NCBI GenBank assembly: GCA_017883205.1
Contig: JADGNZ010000011.1
Coordinates: 90,444 to 154,443, forward strand
DNA from: Thermoanaerobaculia bacterium
Lineage (GTDB): Bacteria > Acidobacteriota > Thermoanaerobaculia > Gp7-AA8
Direction: 5' to 3'
Length of the DNA: 64,000 bases
How positions within the stretch are numbered: position 1 is the first letter of the stretch; every line of letters starts with the position of its first letter. The notes under the pieces are model-generated. The model was not told where the DNA came from and did no database searches. It saw only the letters and a program-made list of their open reading frames with translations. Below, piece after piece: positions 1 through 8,032 of this stretch. The position numbers were made by a program, and so were the translations under genes.

Positions 1-265
1 GCGCGCGGATGCCGAGGTCGTGGGCGCGAAGGGCTTCGTCAACGGCCTCGTGAGCGCGAAGCTGCCACACCCCGGGCATCGATCCGATCTCGATCTTCGG
101 CCTGCTATTCGGCACGACGAACAGCGGATAGATCAGATCCTCGGCACGCACGATCGTCTCGCGGACCAGCGCCCGGATGGAATCGGTGCGTCGCAGCCGG
201 CGGGGCCGCCGCGTCGTCTGCGTAGTCGTGGTCTCAACCGGCAACGTCATCGTTTTCGTCGTCAT
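1..265 (-). CDS. hemB: Porphobilinogen synthase, 5' part (runs off left edge)
   Basis: This enzyme condenses two 5-aminolevulinate molecules to porphobilinogen in cytosolic tetrapyrrole synthesis. Only the first 88 codons are present, read on the minus strand. After a Thr-rich leader the protein shows RLRRTDSIRALVRET, then IYPLFVV and SMPGVWQL, which are the usual N-terminal blocks of HemB. The catalytic lysines and metal site would lie beyond the edge. I use ATG at 265; the in-frame ATG at 250 is an alternative. The start lies 32 nt inside the 3' end of the small zinc-finger gene upstream, so the two are probably translationally coupled. Confidence 0.88.
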   Translation of the reverse strand, partial: MTTKTMTLPVETTTTQTTRRPRRLRRTDSIRALVRETIVRAEDLIYPLFVVPNSRPKIEIGSMPGVWQLRAHEAVDEALRAHDLGIRA

Positions 266-440
266 CACTCTCTCCGTAGAAAAAGGCACGTGCACACTCG
301 GGGGAACAGAATCGCCGACCCGTGGCGCGGTAAGCGCAGTCGGTGCAGAAGTACTTCCCGCAGACCACGCAGCGTTCCAGCCGCGTACTCTCCTCGGGAT
401 CGCTGCAGCGGATGCATCGCCGCTCGTCAACGTCGGACAT
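234..440 (-). CDS. Small zinc-finger protein (68 aa)
   Basis: A short acidic-tailed protein with four cysteine pairs: CIRC, CVVC, CTDC and a final CSPEC. The spacing suggests a treble-clef or B-box-like double zinc site spanning residues 9-49, followed by an Asp/Glu/Asn-rich tail. No enzymatic domain fits in 68 residues, so a structural or protein-binding role is likely. It sits directly upstream of hemB with overlapping reading frames, which points to one transcript. The family is not recognised, and a role in haem synthesis is only suggested by position. Confidence 0.7.
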   Translation of the reverse strand: MSDVDERRCIRCSDPEESTRLERCVVCGKYFCTDCAYRATGRRFCSPECARAFFYGESDDDENDDVAG

Positions 441-509
441 TCAGCCGCTCCGGCGCGAAATTTTTCACCGCGCGCCGGGTTGAGTATATCCTCCGGCAGC
501 CCTCCCGAT

Positions 510-586
510 GGCGGTGTAGCTCAGATGGTCAGAGCGGGCGTCTCATAAGCGCTAGGTCCCCAGTTCGACTCTGGGCACCGCCACCA
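510..586 (+). tRNA. tRNA-Met (anticodon CAT), CCA encoded
   Basis: A full cloverleaf can be folded: acceptor GGCGGTG (510-516) with CACCGCC (576-582), D stem GCTC/GAGC, anticodon loop CTCATAA with anticodon CAT, and T stem CCCAG/CTGGG around TTCGACT. Discriminator A is at 583, followed by an encoded CCA at 584-586. The first pair is G-C, so this is not an initiator tRNA (which has a mismatch there). Elongator Met is favoured, but CAT could also be the lysidine-modified Ile2 tRNA that TilS acts on. A TATA-like stretch at 484-489 may be its -10 element. Confidence 0.93.
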
Positions 587-841
587 AGCGAACTTCGGTC
601 ACGCCGACCTGCCCGGACGCCGACGAAGCCTGACGGCCACTGCGACGAGGAAGAGACACTCGTCGGACTGGACTGCCGCGGCTCCCGTCGCCGGTCATGG
701 GCTCGCTGACCGCAACCGCCCGAGGCCTTGAGCGCACGGTCGCCGGGTTACCTCGGGGGATGCAGCTCGTGACATCCGCCTTCGAACTTCGAGACGATTT
801 CAAACTAGGCAACTGTTCACTCAAACCCCAGGGGGCGAACC
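587..841. other. Intergenic region without a supported gene
   Basis: This is the gap between the tRNA and the methylase gene. I see no convincing reading frame, no second copy of the tRNA 3' end and no recombinase gene. The apparent minus-strand frame across it ends in the antisense of the tRNA and is an artefact. Confidence 0.5.
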
Positions 842-1804
842 GTGATGAGTCCGGCTCTCTCCCTTCGCAAGACAAAGGCGATGGACAAATGCGCCGTGCC
901 CATGAGGATCGAGTGCGTACTACCGTGCGGCGGCGGCGCCACTTCTCCGGTCAGGTATCATTCCCGCGTGACGCGCACTCGCTCGACTCCAATTCCGTTC
1001 CTCAAGTGGCCCGGCGGCAAACGTTGGCTAACCGAGTACATCCTGACGATTCTGCGAGGTAAAGAAATCAAGCGCTACTTCGAGCCTTTTCTCGGCGGGG
1101 CCGCACTCTATTTTGCACTTAGACCGAAGCGAGCGCTCCTTTCCGATATCAACGTCGATCTTATTAACACTTACACGCAGGTGCGCGACTCCCACAAACG
1201 CGTGATATCCATCCTAAAACGTATTCCGGTCACGGCGGAAACGTACTACACATTACGCGATGCCAGGAGTCGCTCGCTCGTTACCCGTGCAGCACACTTC
1301 TTGTTCCTAAATCGAACCTCCTTCGCCGGCATCTATCGCCTGAACCGGAGCGGAGCCTTTAACGTTCCTTACGGCGGAGGAGACCGCAAGCCGAACATTC
1401 TCTGGGACAAGAACATACTCGGCGCTGCATCCACAGCTCTTCAGGGCACAACCCTCGCCGCCTGCGACTTCGAATCGGCTATGCTGCGTGCAAAGAAGGG
1501 CGACGTGGTTTATTGCGATCCTACATACACAGTAGCTCATGACAACAACGGATTCGTTCGATACAATGAGCGCAACTTTACCTGGTCAGACCAAGAGCGT
1601 CTCGCTTTGGCTGCTGTGAGAGCAGCATGTGCTGGAGCACTGGTGCTTGTCAGTAACGCACACCATCGAGACATCGCAGAACTCCATCGCGGAGCCAAAC
1701 TCCATATCGTCACGCGCAAGAGCTGTCTCGCTCCGGCTCCTACTTATCGCCGTTCGGTACGCGAGTATCTTTTCGTGTACCCACCGTCGCCGACGGCTCG
1801 ATAA
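842..1804 (+). CDS. DNA adenine methyltransferase, D12 (Dam) class
   Basis: Expected to transfer a methyl group from SAM to adenine N6, probably in GATC as in the Dam/DpnIIA family (specificity inferred). Numbering from ATG 842: SAM-binding motif X FLKWPGGK at 53-60, motif I region EPFLGG at 81-86, the family block LNRTSFAGIYRLNRSG at 156-171, and motif IV at 226-229, which reads DPTY instead of the usual DPPY. The first 42 residues look non-conserved. GTG at 968 would give 278 aa, the normal Dam length, and may be the true start. No restriction endonuclease is adjacent. The gene is visibly richer in A+T than its neighbours and its 3' end overlaps the convergent kinase gene by 65 nt, which suggests acquired DNA. 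Confidence 0.88.
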   Translation: MMSPALSLRKTKAMDKCAVPMRIECVLPCGGGATSPVRYHSRVTRTRSTPIPFLKWPGGKRWLTEYILTILRGKEIKRYFEPFLGGAALYFALRPKRALLSDINVDLINTYTQVRDSHKRVISILKRIPVTAETYYTLRDARSRSLVTRAAHFLFLNRTSFAGIYRLNRSGAFNVPYGGGDRKPNILWDKNILGAASTALQGTTLAACDFESAMLRAKKGDVVYCDPTYTVAHDNNGFVRYNERNFTWSDQERLALAAVRAACAGALVLVSNAHHRDIAELHRGAKLHIVTRKSCLAPAPTYRRSVREYLFVYPPSPTAR

Positions 1805-3371
1805 CGCGGTCCATGTAGCGGAGATACGCACGACCAGCGCTTAGAATGTCATATCTGACTCGCATACCGACCGTTTCCAATCGCGCCACGAGACCCGGGA
1901 TCCGCTTCAGAACCTTGTTCGCATTATTATATCGAATCGGATGGCCTGCCGCGCTAGTGGCGGCTTCGATCTCATAGCAGTCCAATGGCCGACCGGCAAT
2001 GTCAAGTACCCTCAGCGTGTGGTAAGCCTGACTTCGATCACGACCAAGGCGTGGCTGAACATCCCATGAAACGCCGGCCACTTTTGTATCGCGAACTATG
2101 ACGGCATCGACTTGGGACCAGTATTGCTCAAGCGACCCTTCGTTCTCAATTCTGATGTCGGCGAACTCGTCTGCGACCCGCAGGAGCCCAAACATCCCCT
2201 GCTCGGCATCGAGCTTTCGAAACGCCTGCAAACTGTTAATTCCGTCGAGCCGGCCTCGCGCCAGATGGCGTTCAAAGCGAGTCCTCTCCGTCGAGTCGAT
2301 TAGCACAGTCCGAGCGTCGGGAATCACTTGCTTCAGAAGATCAAGTTCTTCGACCGTACGGAACCCGCCGATCACCACGTTACGTTCGGCCTCCGACTCC
2401 AGAAGTTCCAGAACCTTACGCGCTACAACATCTGCCCCATTTGCCTTGAGAAAAATGTCAGCGACCTGGAACGGCGTCAGACTCGGCTCGACTACACCGT
2501 CCGCCATCATTCTAAGGACAGCACTGGCCTCCAGGAATCGGTACCTGTGCCTCTCAGCCGCGCGTTCTCCGAATGTGGTCTTCCCCGCACACGTGTTTCC
2601 TAGTACCACAATTACGTCCCTGTCACGTTGCCAAAGCGATGTTTGCCCACTGCCGGCCACCCTTGCCCGACGTGAATACGCAGTCGGCGAAAGGTTTAGC
2701 ATCAGAGCGTATTCCTCGAGCCGCTCTACCAACGCAAGCAGTGCGCGGATCCTGAAATCATGCTTCCACGACTCCTCAAACGACATCTCGCCGAGTCGTT
2801 TGACGGCGCCCTCAGGCACAAACCACCCGTTGAATGTGTGTGGCGTCAGCCAGGGGTACTGAATAGATGGGGAGAACGTCGGTCGCGTACTAGCGACCAC
2901 ACCTTGGGTCTCACCGTGAAAGAACACTGCGCGACGAAGAGCAGGAATGTGCAGCGCGATGTCCGATTTCACTGTGGCTCGGCGCTCACGGCCATGTCGC
3001 AATAACTCTTGATCCAACACATCGAAGCTCGTTCCCGCGAACCACTCCTTTACAGAGAGGCCCGGGAAGTCATCGGTGCCACTCAAGGCTTCGATTCTCA
3101 AGGAGGTGTCTTCGACAAAAAAAATCGACGCCCGTCCAACGCGGGCTTGGATCTCCTCCAAGGCTCGACCGAGCAGCCGCTCCTTGCCCAGAGAGTAGTC
3201 TTCGGCGTATGGCTCGGTGTTCGATTTGAAATGCTGGAGCACAAGCCCGACACGCTCGAAGACGGCTCGCGCCTGAAGGTACTTGTCGACGTTCGAGGTG
3301 TGAAATAGCACATCGATCGTGCGTTCGCCGAGCAAGAAGACTTCGCGGAGGTATGGGCGACCGTCAGTCAT
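1740..3371 (-). CDS. HAM1-like NTP pyrophosphatase fused to UPF0200-like nucleotide kinase
   Basis: A three-part protein of 543 aa. Residues 18-220 resemble the HAM1/RdgB non-canonical NTP pyrophosphatases: HTSNVDKY at 24-31, FVEDTSLRIEAL at 85-96 and FPGLSVKEWF at 102-111. Residues 252-425 are a P-loop kinase with Walker A GNTCAGKT at 258-265. A later block (VVIGGFRT, then TRFERHLARGR, then IENEGSLEQY) matches the layout of archaeal UPF0200 adenylate-kinase-like proteins. Residues 445-525 look like a winged-helix domain. The fusion suggests that one (d)NTP is hydrolysed while a monophosphate is phosphorylated, giving control of an unusual nucleotide; that is inference. It is the last gene of a three-gene operon and starts 8 nt inside its upstream neighbour. 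Confidence 0.75.
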   Translation of the reverse strand: MTDGRPYLREVFLLGERTIDVLFHTSNVDKYLQARAVFERVGLVLQHFKSNTEPYAEDYSLGKERLLGRALEEIQARVGRASIFFVEDTSLRIEALSGTDDFPGLSVKEWFAGTSFDVLDQELLRHGRERRATVKSDIALHIPALRRAVFFHGETQGVVASTRPTFSPSIQYPWLTPHTFNGWFVPEGAVKRLGEMSFEESWKHDFRIRALLALVERLEEYALMLNLSPTAYSRRARVAGSGQTSLWQRDRDVIVVLGNTCAGKTTFGERAAERHRYRFLEASAVLRMMADGVVEPSLTPFQVADIFLKANGADVVARKVLELLESEAERNVVIGGFRTVEELDLLKQVIPDARTVLIDSTERTRFERHLARGRLDGINSLQAFRKLDAEQGMFGLLRVADEFADIRIENEGSLEQYWSQVDAVIVRDTKVAGVSWDVQPRLGRDRSQAYHTLRVLDIAGRPLDCYEIEAATSAAGHPIRYNNANKVLKRIPGLVARLETVGMRVRYDILSAGRAYLRYMDRVIEPSATVGTRKDTRVPNGDK

Positions 3372-4326
3372 CTAAAACCTCGAAGCCCGAGTTTCGCCCC
3401 GAGAAGGTGCCTAGCGCAGGGCTACCATTCTGCGCCGCTAAGGACGTTGCAAGATCACGCTCCGCATCCGTACGCGTGACCACGTACAGCAGAGGACCCA
3501 TGCTACTCATTCCTGCCGCAAGCGAGTTCGCTTGCAGTGAGCGGAGAAGTTCACGAACACGAGCGCTTTGCCCCTCAAGCTCCTTACGCTTAAACCCTAC
3601 GGTGTGAAGGTCAACTAGCGATCGAGTTAGCAGAGGAAGATCACATGTGGCAACGGCAGCCGCGACGCCATGGTACAGCAGTCCAATCGTGGCCAGAGCG
3701 TCGCGTTTCAGAATGGGTGCGTGAAGTCTGAAAAACTCGATTTCGTCCGAACCCGAGTAGTTTCGTCCGAGCGGAACGATTAGGGTAAATTTCCACTCCA
3801 GAGGAATGGGGTGTCTCGCTATCACCGGCGGCGGTGTATGTCCGTCAGAGGCGGACGAAGGAAGAAAAGGGGGCGAGCCGACTCCTTCTGCATGTCCGCC
3901 GTCGGTCAGGAAACCACCGTCGAAGAACGTGTTGACGCCAATTCCTGACGCGCCTCCCCGGCCGCTGATTCTCTGCAACTCCACACGTCGTGCGCTGCGC
4001 GCCTTGATCCGGTAAAGGCCGGTGGCTACAGCGAGAAGTAGCGCCGTCTTTGAGCCAAGGCCGCTGTGCTGGGGTGGCATCTTCTCGACCGTGATCTGGA
4101 CATCGTCCGCCAACGGCCGCATACGTTCGCAGAGACTCCGCAACTGAGTGACAGTCACGCTCTCTATCCCTTCCGGAAGAAGTAGACCATGGCCGTTCCC
4201 ATGCCGAAAATCGACAATGGTCTGAGGCGCTTCGATAGCGAAGCCAGCACCACCGAAGCGCCGTGACGTGGCGCCCGCGAGATCCGCGAGTGCCACGTGG
4301 ATGCGTGGGAAGGAGATGATCTTCAT
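3364..4326 (-). CDS. GHMP-family enzyme like beta-ribofuranosylaminobenzene 5'-phosphate synthase
   Basis: Beta-RFAP synthases join PRPP to 4-hydroxybenzoate or p-aminobenzoate with loss of CO2 in methanopterin synthesis; they are GHMP-fold proteins. Here the N-terminal FPRIHVALADLAG, the GHMP phosphate loop PPQHSGLGSKTAL at 84-96, and GRGGASGIG at 122-130 followed by FDGGFLTDGGH match that family closely. The length (320 aa) is typical. No other tetrahydromethanopterin gene is visible, so the substrate is uncertain; a phosphoribosyl or nucleotide-like product used by the neighbouring NTPase/kinase is an attractive inference. Its start overlaps the upstream gene by 4 nt (ATGA) and its end overlaps the downstream start by 8 nt. 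Confidence 0.75.
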   Translation of the reverse strand: MKIISFPRIHVALADLAGATSRRFGGAGFAIEAPQTIVDFRHGNGHGLLLPEGIESVTVTQLRSLCERMRPLADDVQITVEKMPPQHSGLGSKTALLLAVATGLYRIKARSARRVELQRISGRGGASGIGVNTFFDGGFLTDGGHAEGVGSPPFLPSSASDGHTPPPVIARHPIPLEWKFTLIVPLGRNYSGSDEIEFFRLHAPILKRDALATIGLLYHGVAAAVATCDLPLLTRSLVDLHTVGFKRKELEGQSARVRELLRSLQANSLAAGMSSMGPLLYVVTRTDAERDLATSLAAQNGSPALGTFSGRNSGFEVLDD

Positions 4327-5081
4327 TCACCCGCACGCAGGGCCGTCACACTGAGTGTTTCGTCGGACCAAATCGCGTCGAACTGGCCGACGATCCGGTC
4401 GAATAGGATTCCGCCGCGTCGAAAAAGAATCGTCGGAGAGTTTCGACTGGGCTGTTTCAAGAGGTAAGGGCCGAAGAACACTTCGTCATCAATGCGGAAG
4501 ATGTTCATGGTTGGTAGGCATCGATACAATCGAACCTCGAAGGGGTGACGTCCCGAAGAATTCATGATAGGAGTCACAGCTCGCACAAAATCAAGAACTT
4601 CCTGTGTGATTGTGCCAACGGTCTGCCTCTCCTCGACGTCACGTTGCGACGCGTAGGGCGCGGCGTGCGGAAAGTGAGGATCGAGCAGGAGTATTCGGAC
4701 ATGAGCCTTCTCTCGCCATCTCGCAAAGTGATCGAAGTAATCTTCGCGAAATGCGCGAAGGCCGAAGCCCATAACGTCGATGTGTTCGCGCGCGTCCGTT
4801 AGGCGGCTGTCGTACTCCTCACGAATCCGCACCGATCGTGCGGCGAAGATATTGGACAGGCCAAACTCGCTCAGAATACGCAGGCGAGCACTGACGTCTC
4901 TCGACAGAAAGATGTATAGGAACACCGTCCAGCCCGTGATCCCGGCCGCGACAAGGGAAGTTCCGACGCTAATCCACGTCGTGCTCTCGAGCCGAATTAG
5001 GAAGACTCCGACGCAAAACACGATCGCGTGCGTGAGCAGGTAAACCCAGTGCGTTGGATCAATGCGAAAACGATGTTTCAT
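4323..5081 (-). CDS. Two-TM membrane protein with PLD-like (DUF5919-like) cytoplasmic domain
   Basis: First gene of the three-gene operon. Two hydrophobic helices (about residues 11-29 and 35-58) form an N-terminal hairpin. Residues 95-250 look like the phospholipase-D-like DUF5919 fold: IDVMGFGLRAF, then a stretch VRILLLDPHFP, and later NIFRIDDEVFFGPYLL and TILFRRGG. A classical HKD motif is not seen, so the domain may bind a ligand rather than hydrolyse phosphodiesters. 2TM proteins with such domains are common in bacterial conflict and nucleotide-signalling loci, where they act as sensors or membrane effectors; that role is inferred here. About 260 bp upstream without a gene can hold the operon promoter. 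Confidence 0.65.
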   Translation of the reverse strand: MKHRFRIDPTHWVYLLTHAIVFCVGVFLIRLESTTWISVGTSLVAAGITGWTVFLYIFLSRDVSARLRILSEFGLSNIFAARSVRIREEYDSRLTDAREHIDVMGFGLRAFREDYFDHFARWREKAHVRILLLDPHFPHAAPYASQRDVEERQTVGTITQEVLDFVRAVTPIMNSSGRHPFEVRLYRCLPTMNIFRIDDEVFFGPYLLKQPSRNSPTILFRRGGILFDRIVGQFDAIWSDETLSVTALRAGE

Positions 5082-5344
5082 CGGGTGGCTCGCAGGTGCA
5101 GCGCGCCGAGATCCGTGTGAAGCGAATCCGGCGTGACCATCATTTCAATCTACCTTCCGCATAGGAGTACTTTACACCTCGACGGACGTGCCGTGCGTTT
5201 CGCGCCTCCACTTCTGTCACCACCAGTTCGCAAATCCGCTTGCACGCCGGAGAGTGGCGGCAGGCTCCATGGATGCGTACCGGACGCACAACTATCCCTT
5301 CCAGATCACGTGATTGGTGTTGGGCACGATTCGCCCGCGGCGAT

Positions 5345-6586
5345 TCAATGCCGCGCCGCCCTCCGCCGCTGCCCTGCGATCAAGTCGTCGTGCGCTTGAA
5401 ACACCGCGCTTGGAAATGCGTTCGCGTTCGCTGGGAAGATTTCGATGTATTGAGCGCGCAGCGAGTTGGTTTGGCCGAGGGGGAAGATGCCGGTTTCCAG
5501 CATGCTGAGGAACGTCGCGTCGGTGCATGGAGTGGGGTTCGTGACGGGCTCGGAGCATCCTGCGCCCTGTCCGGTCGATCCGAAATAGTTGTTGGTCTGG
5601 AAGGCCGCGAAGGTGCCGAGGGTCTGGGCGGCCTGGGTCACGGTGCTCGATGCTGTCTCACCGGGCATCAGGAAGTTGAACTGAACGACCAGCCGCGCGG
5701 GAAGCTTGTGGCTTGCCTGCGCGAGAAGCGCTTGATTCTGGTCGGGGGGCGTGCCTTTGATGACTGATCCATCCTCTCCGATCGGGGGGAACGCGTTCTG
5801 CGGGATGATGGCCACGCTGAACGACTTGTCGGGAAAACTCTTCACGAACGAGTTGGTGATTTGATCCCAGGCCTGGAGCAAGCGCGAAGGGCGGAAGCCG
5901 GCCTGCTGCCACGTCGCGACGGCATCGCTCACACACGCCAGCCCCGTGCTCTGCGGAGTCTCAGCGGGCAACCGAAACTCGTCGGTGGTCCGATTGACGC
6001 CTGTCAGGCGAAGAAGTGTAACCGCGCTGTACGTTCCATCGGCCTTCAGATGCGCGGCGACGGCCGCCAACAGCAGATCCCATCGGTTCAGAAACGCCGC
6101 ATCCCAAGGCGCGGCGATCGTCTCCGTATCGCACACGCCGGTCGCGCCGCTGTGCGGAGAGATGGTGAAGGTCAGCGGGCTCGCCCCGGCACCCGAGGGC
6201 GCGGCCTGAAACAGCCACGACGGAGTATCGGTACCGGCAGTGATCGTCAGGTCGATCTTCTTCCCCGCGGCGACGGCGCGATGCGTCCATTGATCGAGCG
6301 TCGTCCATTGGTATTGCCCCATCGCCGGCTCGATCGAGCTCCAACTGATGACGAGCACGATGCCATCCACTCCGGGCACGCCGAGCGATGCGGTGACGTT
6401 GTTGGCGTAGCCTTTGGAGATCTGCGAGACATCGCTGCTGTAGACGTAGATCCCCCGAAGGTCAGCAGCGTGGATCCGCGGAGCAACGAGCGCGCACGCC
6501 ACGAACGTCGATGCGATGATTGCGCGCCGCGCAACGAGACCTCTTCCGCCCGACGGCGAAGCAACGCTGTTCCCTGCAAACCACAC
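5345..6586 (-). CDS. Secreted TIM-barrel-like protein, glycosidase-like (paralogue of 35928-37175)
   Basis: A protein of 413 aa with an N-terminal signal peptide; the most likely start is a GTG about 17 codons in, because VARRAIIASTFVACALVAPRIHA is a complete leader. The mature protein opens with DLRGIYVY and contains SWSSIEPAMGQYQWTTLDQW, the pattern of beta-strand and helix 1-2 of GH5/GH42-like barrels. No catalytic glutamate pair could be assigned with confidence. The protein from 35928 aligns along its whole length, including the last residues AARH, so this is a two-copy family in the genome. Substrate unknown; extracytoplasmic location likely. Confidence 0.6.
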   Translation of the reverse strand: MWFAGNSVASPSGGRGLVARRAIIASTFVACALVAPRIHAADLRGIYVYSSDVSQISKGYANNVTASLGVPGVDGIVLVISWSSIEPAMGQYQWTTLDQWTHRAVAAGKKIDLTITAGTDTPSWLFQAAPSGAGASPLTFTISPHSGATGVCDTETIAAPWDAAFLNRWDLLLAAVAAHLKADGTYSAVTLLRLTGVNRTTDEFRLPAETPQSTGLACVSDAVATWQQAGFRPSRLLQAWDQITNSFVKSFPDKSFSVAIIPQNAFPPIGEDGSVIKGTPPDQNQALLAQASHKLPARLVVQFNFLMPGETASSTVTQAAQTLGTFAAFQTNNYFGSTGQGAGCSEPVTNPTPCTDATFLSMLETGIFPLGQTNSLRAQYIEIFPANANAFPSAVFQAHDDLIAGQRRRAARH

Positions 6587-6659
6587 TGCTCCTCCTCACC
6601 GGGCGCGGGAAACATCGCGCAGGGACGGCGGGATTGTCAAGAGGCGACGACCAGGCGCG

Positions 6660-6790
6660 TGCGCTCGGCGGCGAGGACGCCGCCGGGCCAGCCGCCGGGA
6701 CGGCGGCGTTCCATCCGCTCCGAGCGAATCTCCCCTGTTCATCCCTCCGCATCTCCGCGTCTCCGCGTGACCGCCTTTGATATCGTTCCA
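6660..6790. repeat. AGGA-loop hairpin and CTCCGCGTCTCCGCG element
   Basis: The intergenic space holds a hairpin GGCGGCG-AGGA-CGCCGCC (6667-6684) and, at 6743-6771, the half-palindrome CTCCGCGTCTCCGCGTGA that recurs as a full palindrome near 8960-9020. Both recur elsewhere in the window, so they are dispersed repeats rather than gene-specific sites. Confidence 0.6.
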
Positions 6791-6792
6791 AA

Positions 6793-7392
6793 ATGCGTCA
6801 AACGTGCATCTCTGCGATCGTCGTATTGATACTGAGCACTCCCCTCTTCGCCGCCGACGAATTCACGTTGTACGAGCTCCTGCCTCCGCAGAGCCACCAG
6901 TTCGCGATCACCTACGACGTGACGCAGGCGAAGGAAGGGGCGGAATGGTTTTTTAATCCGATTCGTGTGGGCTCGATCGCCACCAAAGAGCGCGTGATCG
7001 CGCGGGCTTCCGGCGAGGATCTGAAGTTCGAGGTTGTCAGCGGCAAGGAGGCGAAGACGAGCGGGCTCGTGTCACCGACGACGGCTGACGATGCGCAGTT
7101 CATTCGCGTTCATCTGCCGGGGCCGGTGCCGAAGGGTGGGCAGACGCGGATTCGCATCATCAAGACGTATACCGACGCGAAGTCGTACGACGTGAAAGAC
7201 GGCCTGCTCGTGTTCGAGCGGCCCCTTGGCATCAAGCGCAATGTCGTGCTGCTGCCGAAGGGATGGGAGCTGGTCGGCTGCGGGTCGCCGGGTATCGTTT
7301 CCACCGATGCCGATGGCCGCGTTCGCGTCAGTTTCCTCAACGATCGCGATGATCAGTTGCCTGTGAAGCTCGTCGCGAGGAGCCTGCCATGA
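6793..7392 (+). CDS. Secreted protein of unknown function, first of a tandem pair
   Basis: 199 aa with a clear signal peptide (first about 20 residues, ending FA-AD). The mature part is mainly beta: LYELLPPQSHQFAITYDVT, then PGPVPKGGQTRIRIIKTYTD and PLGIKRNVVLLPKGWELVG. The next gene encodes a protein with the same order of blocks (SHQFAITYDVT matched by THQFRISHDFT; IRIIKTYTD by IRVQETYTD; VLLPKGWELVG by VTLPPGWML), so the pair arose by tandem duplication. The genes overlap by ATGA and are certainly co-translated. No family is recognised; an envelope or extracellular beta-sandwich role is likely. Confidence 0.8.
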   Translation: MRQTCISAIVVLILSTPLFAADEFTLYELLPPQSHQFAITYDVTQAKEGAEWFFNPIRVGSIATKERVIARASGEDLKFEVVSGKEAKTSGLVSPTTADDAQFIRVHLPGPVPKGGQTRIRIIKTYTDAKSYDVKDGLLVFERPLGIKRNVVLLPKGWELVGCGSPGIVSTDADGRVRVSFLNDRDDQLPVKLVARSLP

Positions 7393-8018
7393 GACGCGCG
7401 TTGATTCTGTTTCTCGCGCTCGTTCCCGCATCGCTCCTTGCACAGGAGTCGATTCATCGCGCCGAGCAGGATCGGGAGATCAGCTACTGGCTTCTCGATC
7501 CGTCCACGCATCAATTCCGAATCTCGCACGACTTCACGGTGACGCGTGTTGGCCAGAAGTCGGTACACAGCTTCGTGCGCAAGGGCAGCGTGGTCTCGCC
7601 TGACGCGAAGATGACCGATCTCGATACGGGCAAAGACCTCGTCACGCACGCCGTTCCGGGCAAGGATGTCAACGCGTTGGGCTATTACCCGACGCCGGTC
7701 GATCCCGATTCCGTTGCCGTGCAGGGCGATCTCGAACATCCGGTGTCCGAGGGAAGGTCGGCGAGGATTCGGGTGCAGGAGACGTACACCGATCCGGTTG
7801 GCTACACGCTCGAAGGCGGCGACCTCGTTTGGAAGCGCACCCTCGGGCGGCCATTGAACTACGTGACGTTACCTCCCGGCTGGATGCTGACCTCAGTCAA
7901 CACGCCTGCCGTGATCTCACTCGACGAAGAAGGCCGGATCAAGCTGCGATTCACCAACATTCGCAACGACGAGTTGTCGATCGTGATCAAGGCGCGGCGA
8001 AGAATCCCGAAGACGTAG
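7389..8018 (+). CDS. Secreted protein of unknown function, second of a tandem pair
   Basis: 209 aa with a signal peptide ending near LLAQES. It is the paralogue of the preceding protein, with the same beta-rich layout (LLDPSTHQFRISHDFT, RIRVQETYTDPVGY, YVTLPPGWMLTSVNTPAVI). Its start overlaps the upstream stop (ATGA), which means coupled translation and probably a fixed ratio of the two proteins. No catalytic motif or lipobox was found. Function unknown. Confidence 0.8.
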   Translation: MRRALILFLALVPASLLAQESIHRAEQDREISYWLLDPSTHQFRISHDFTVTRVGQKSVHSFVRKGSVVSPDAKMTDLDTGKDLVTHAVPGKDVNALGYYPTPVDPDSVAVQGDLEHPVSEGRSARIRVQETYTDPVGYTLEGGDLVWKRTLGRPLNYVTLPPGWMLTSVNTPAVISLDEEGRIKLRFTNIRNDELSIVIKARRRIPKT

Positions 8019-8032
8019 TCGCGGGCGCGTTC

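Noticed and set aside
552..875. 107-aa minus-strand frame ending in AVPRVELGT
   Set aside because: The end is the antisense translation of the tRNA; a well-known artefact.
4797..4803. GTTAGGC as an attC core site
   Set aside because: It lies inside the PLD-like gene without a matching GCCTAAC arm nearby.
510..5340. Island integrated at tRNA-Met with a repeated 3' end
   Set aside because: No direct repeat of the tRNA 3' end was found at 5.1-5.3 kb and no integrase is present.
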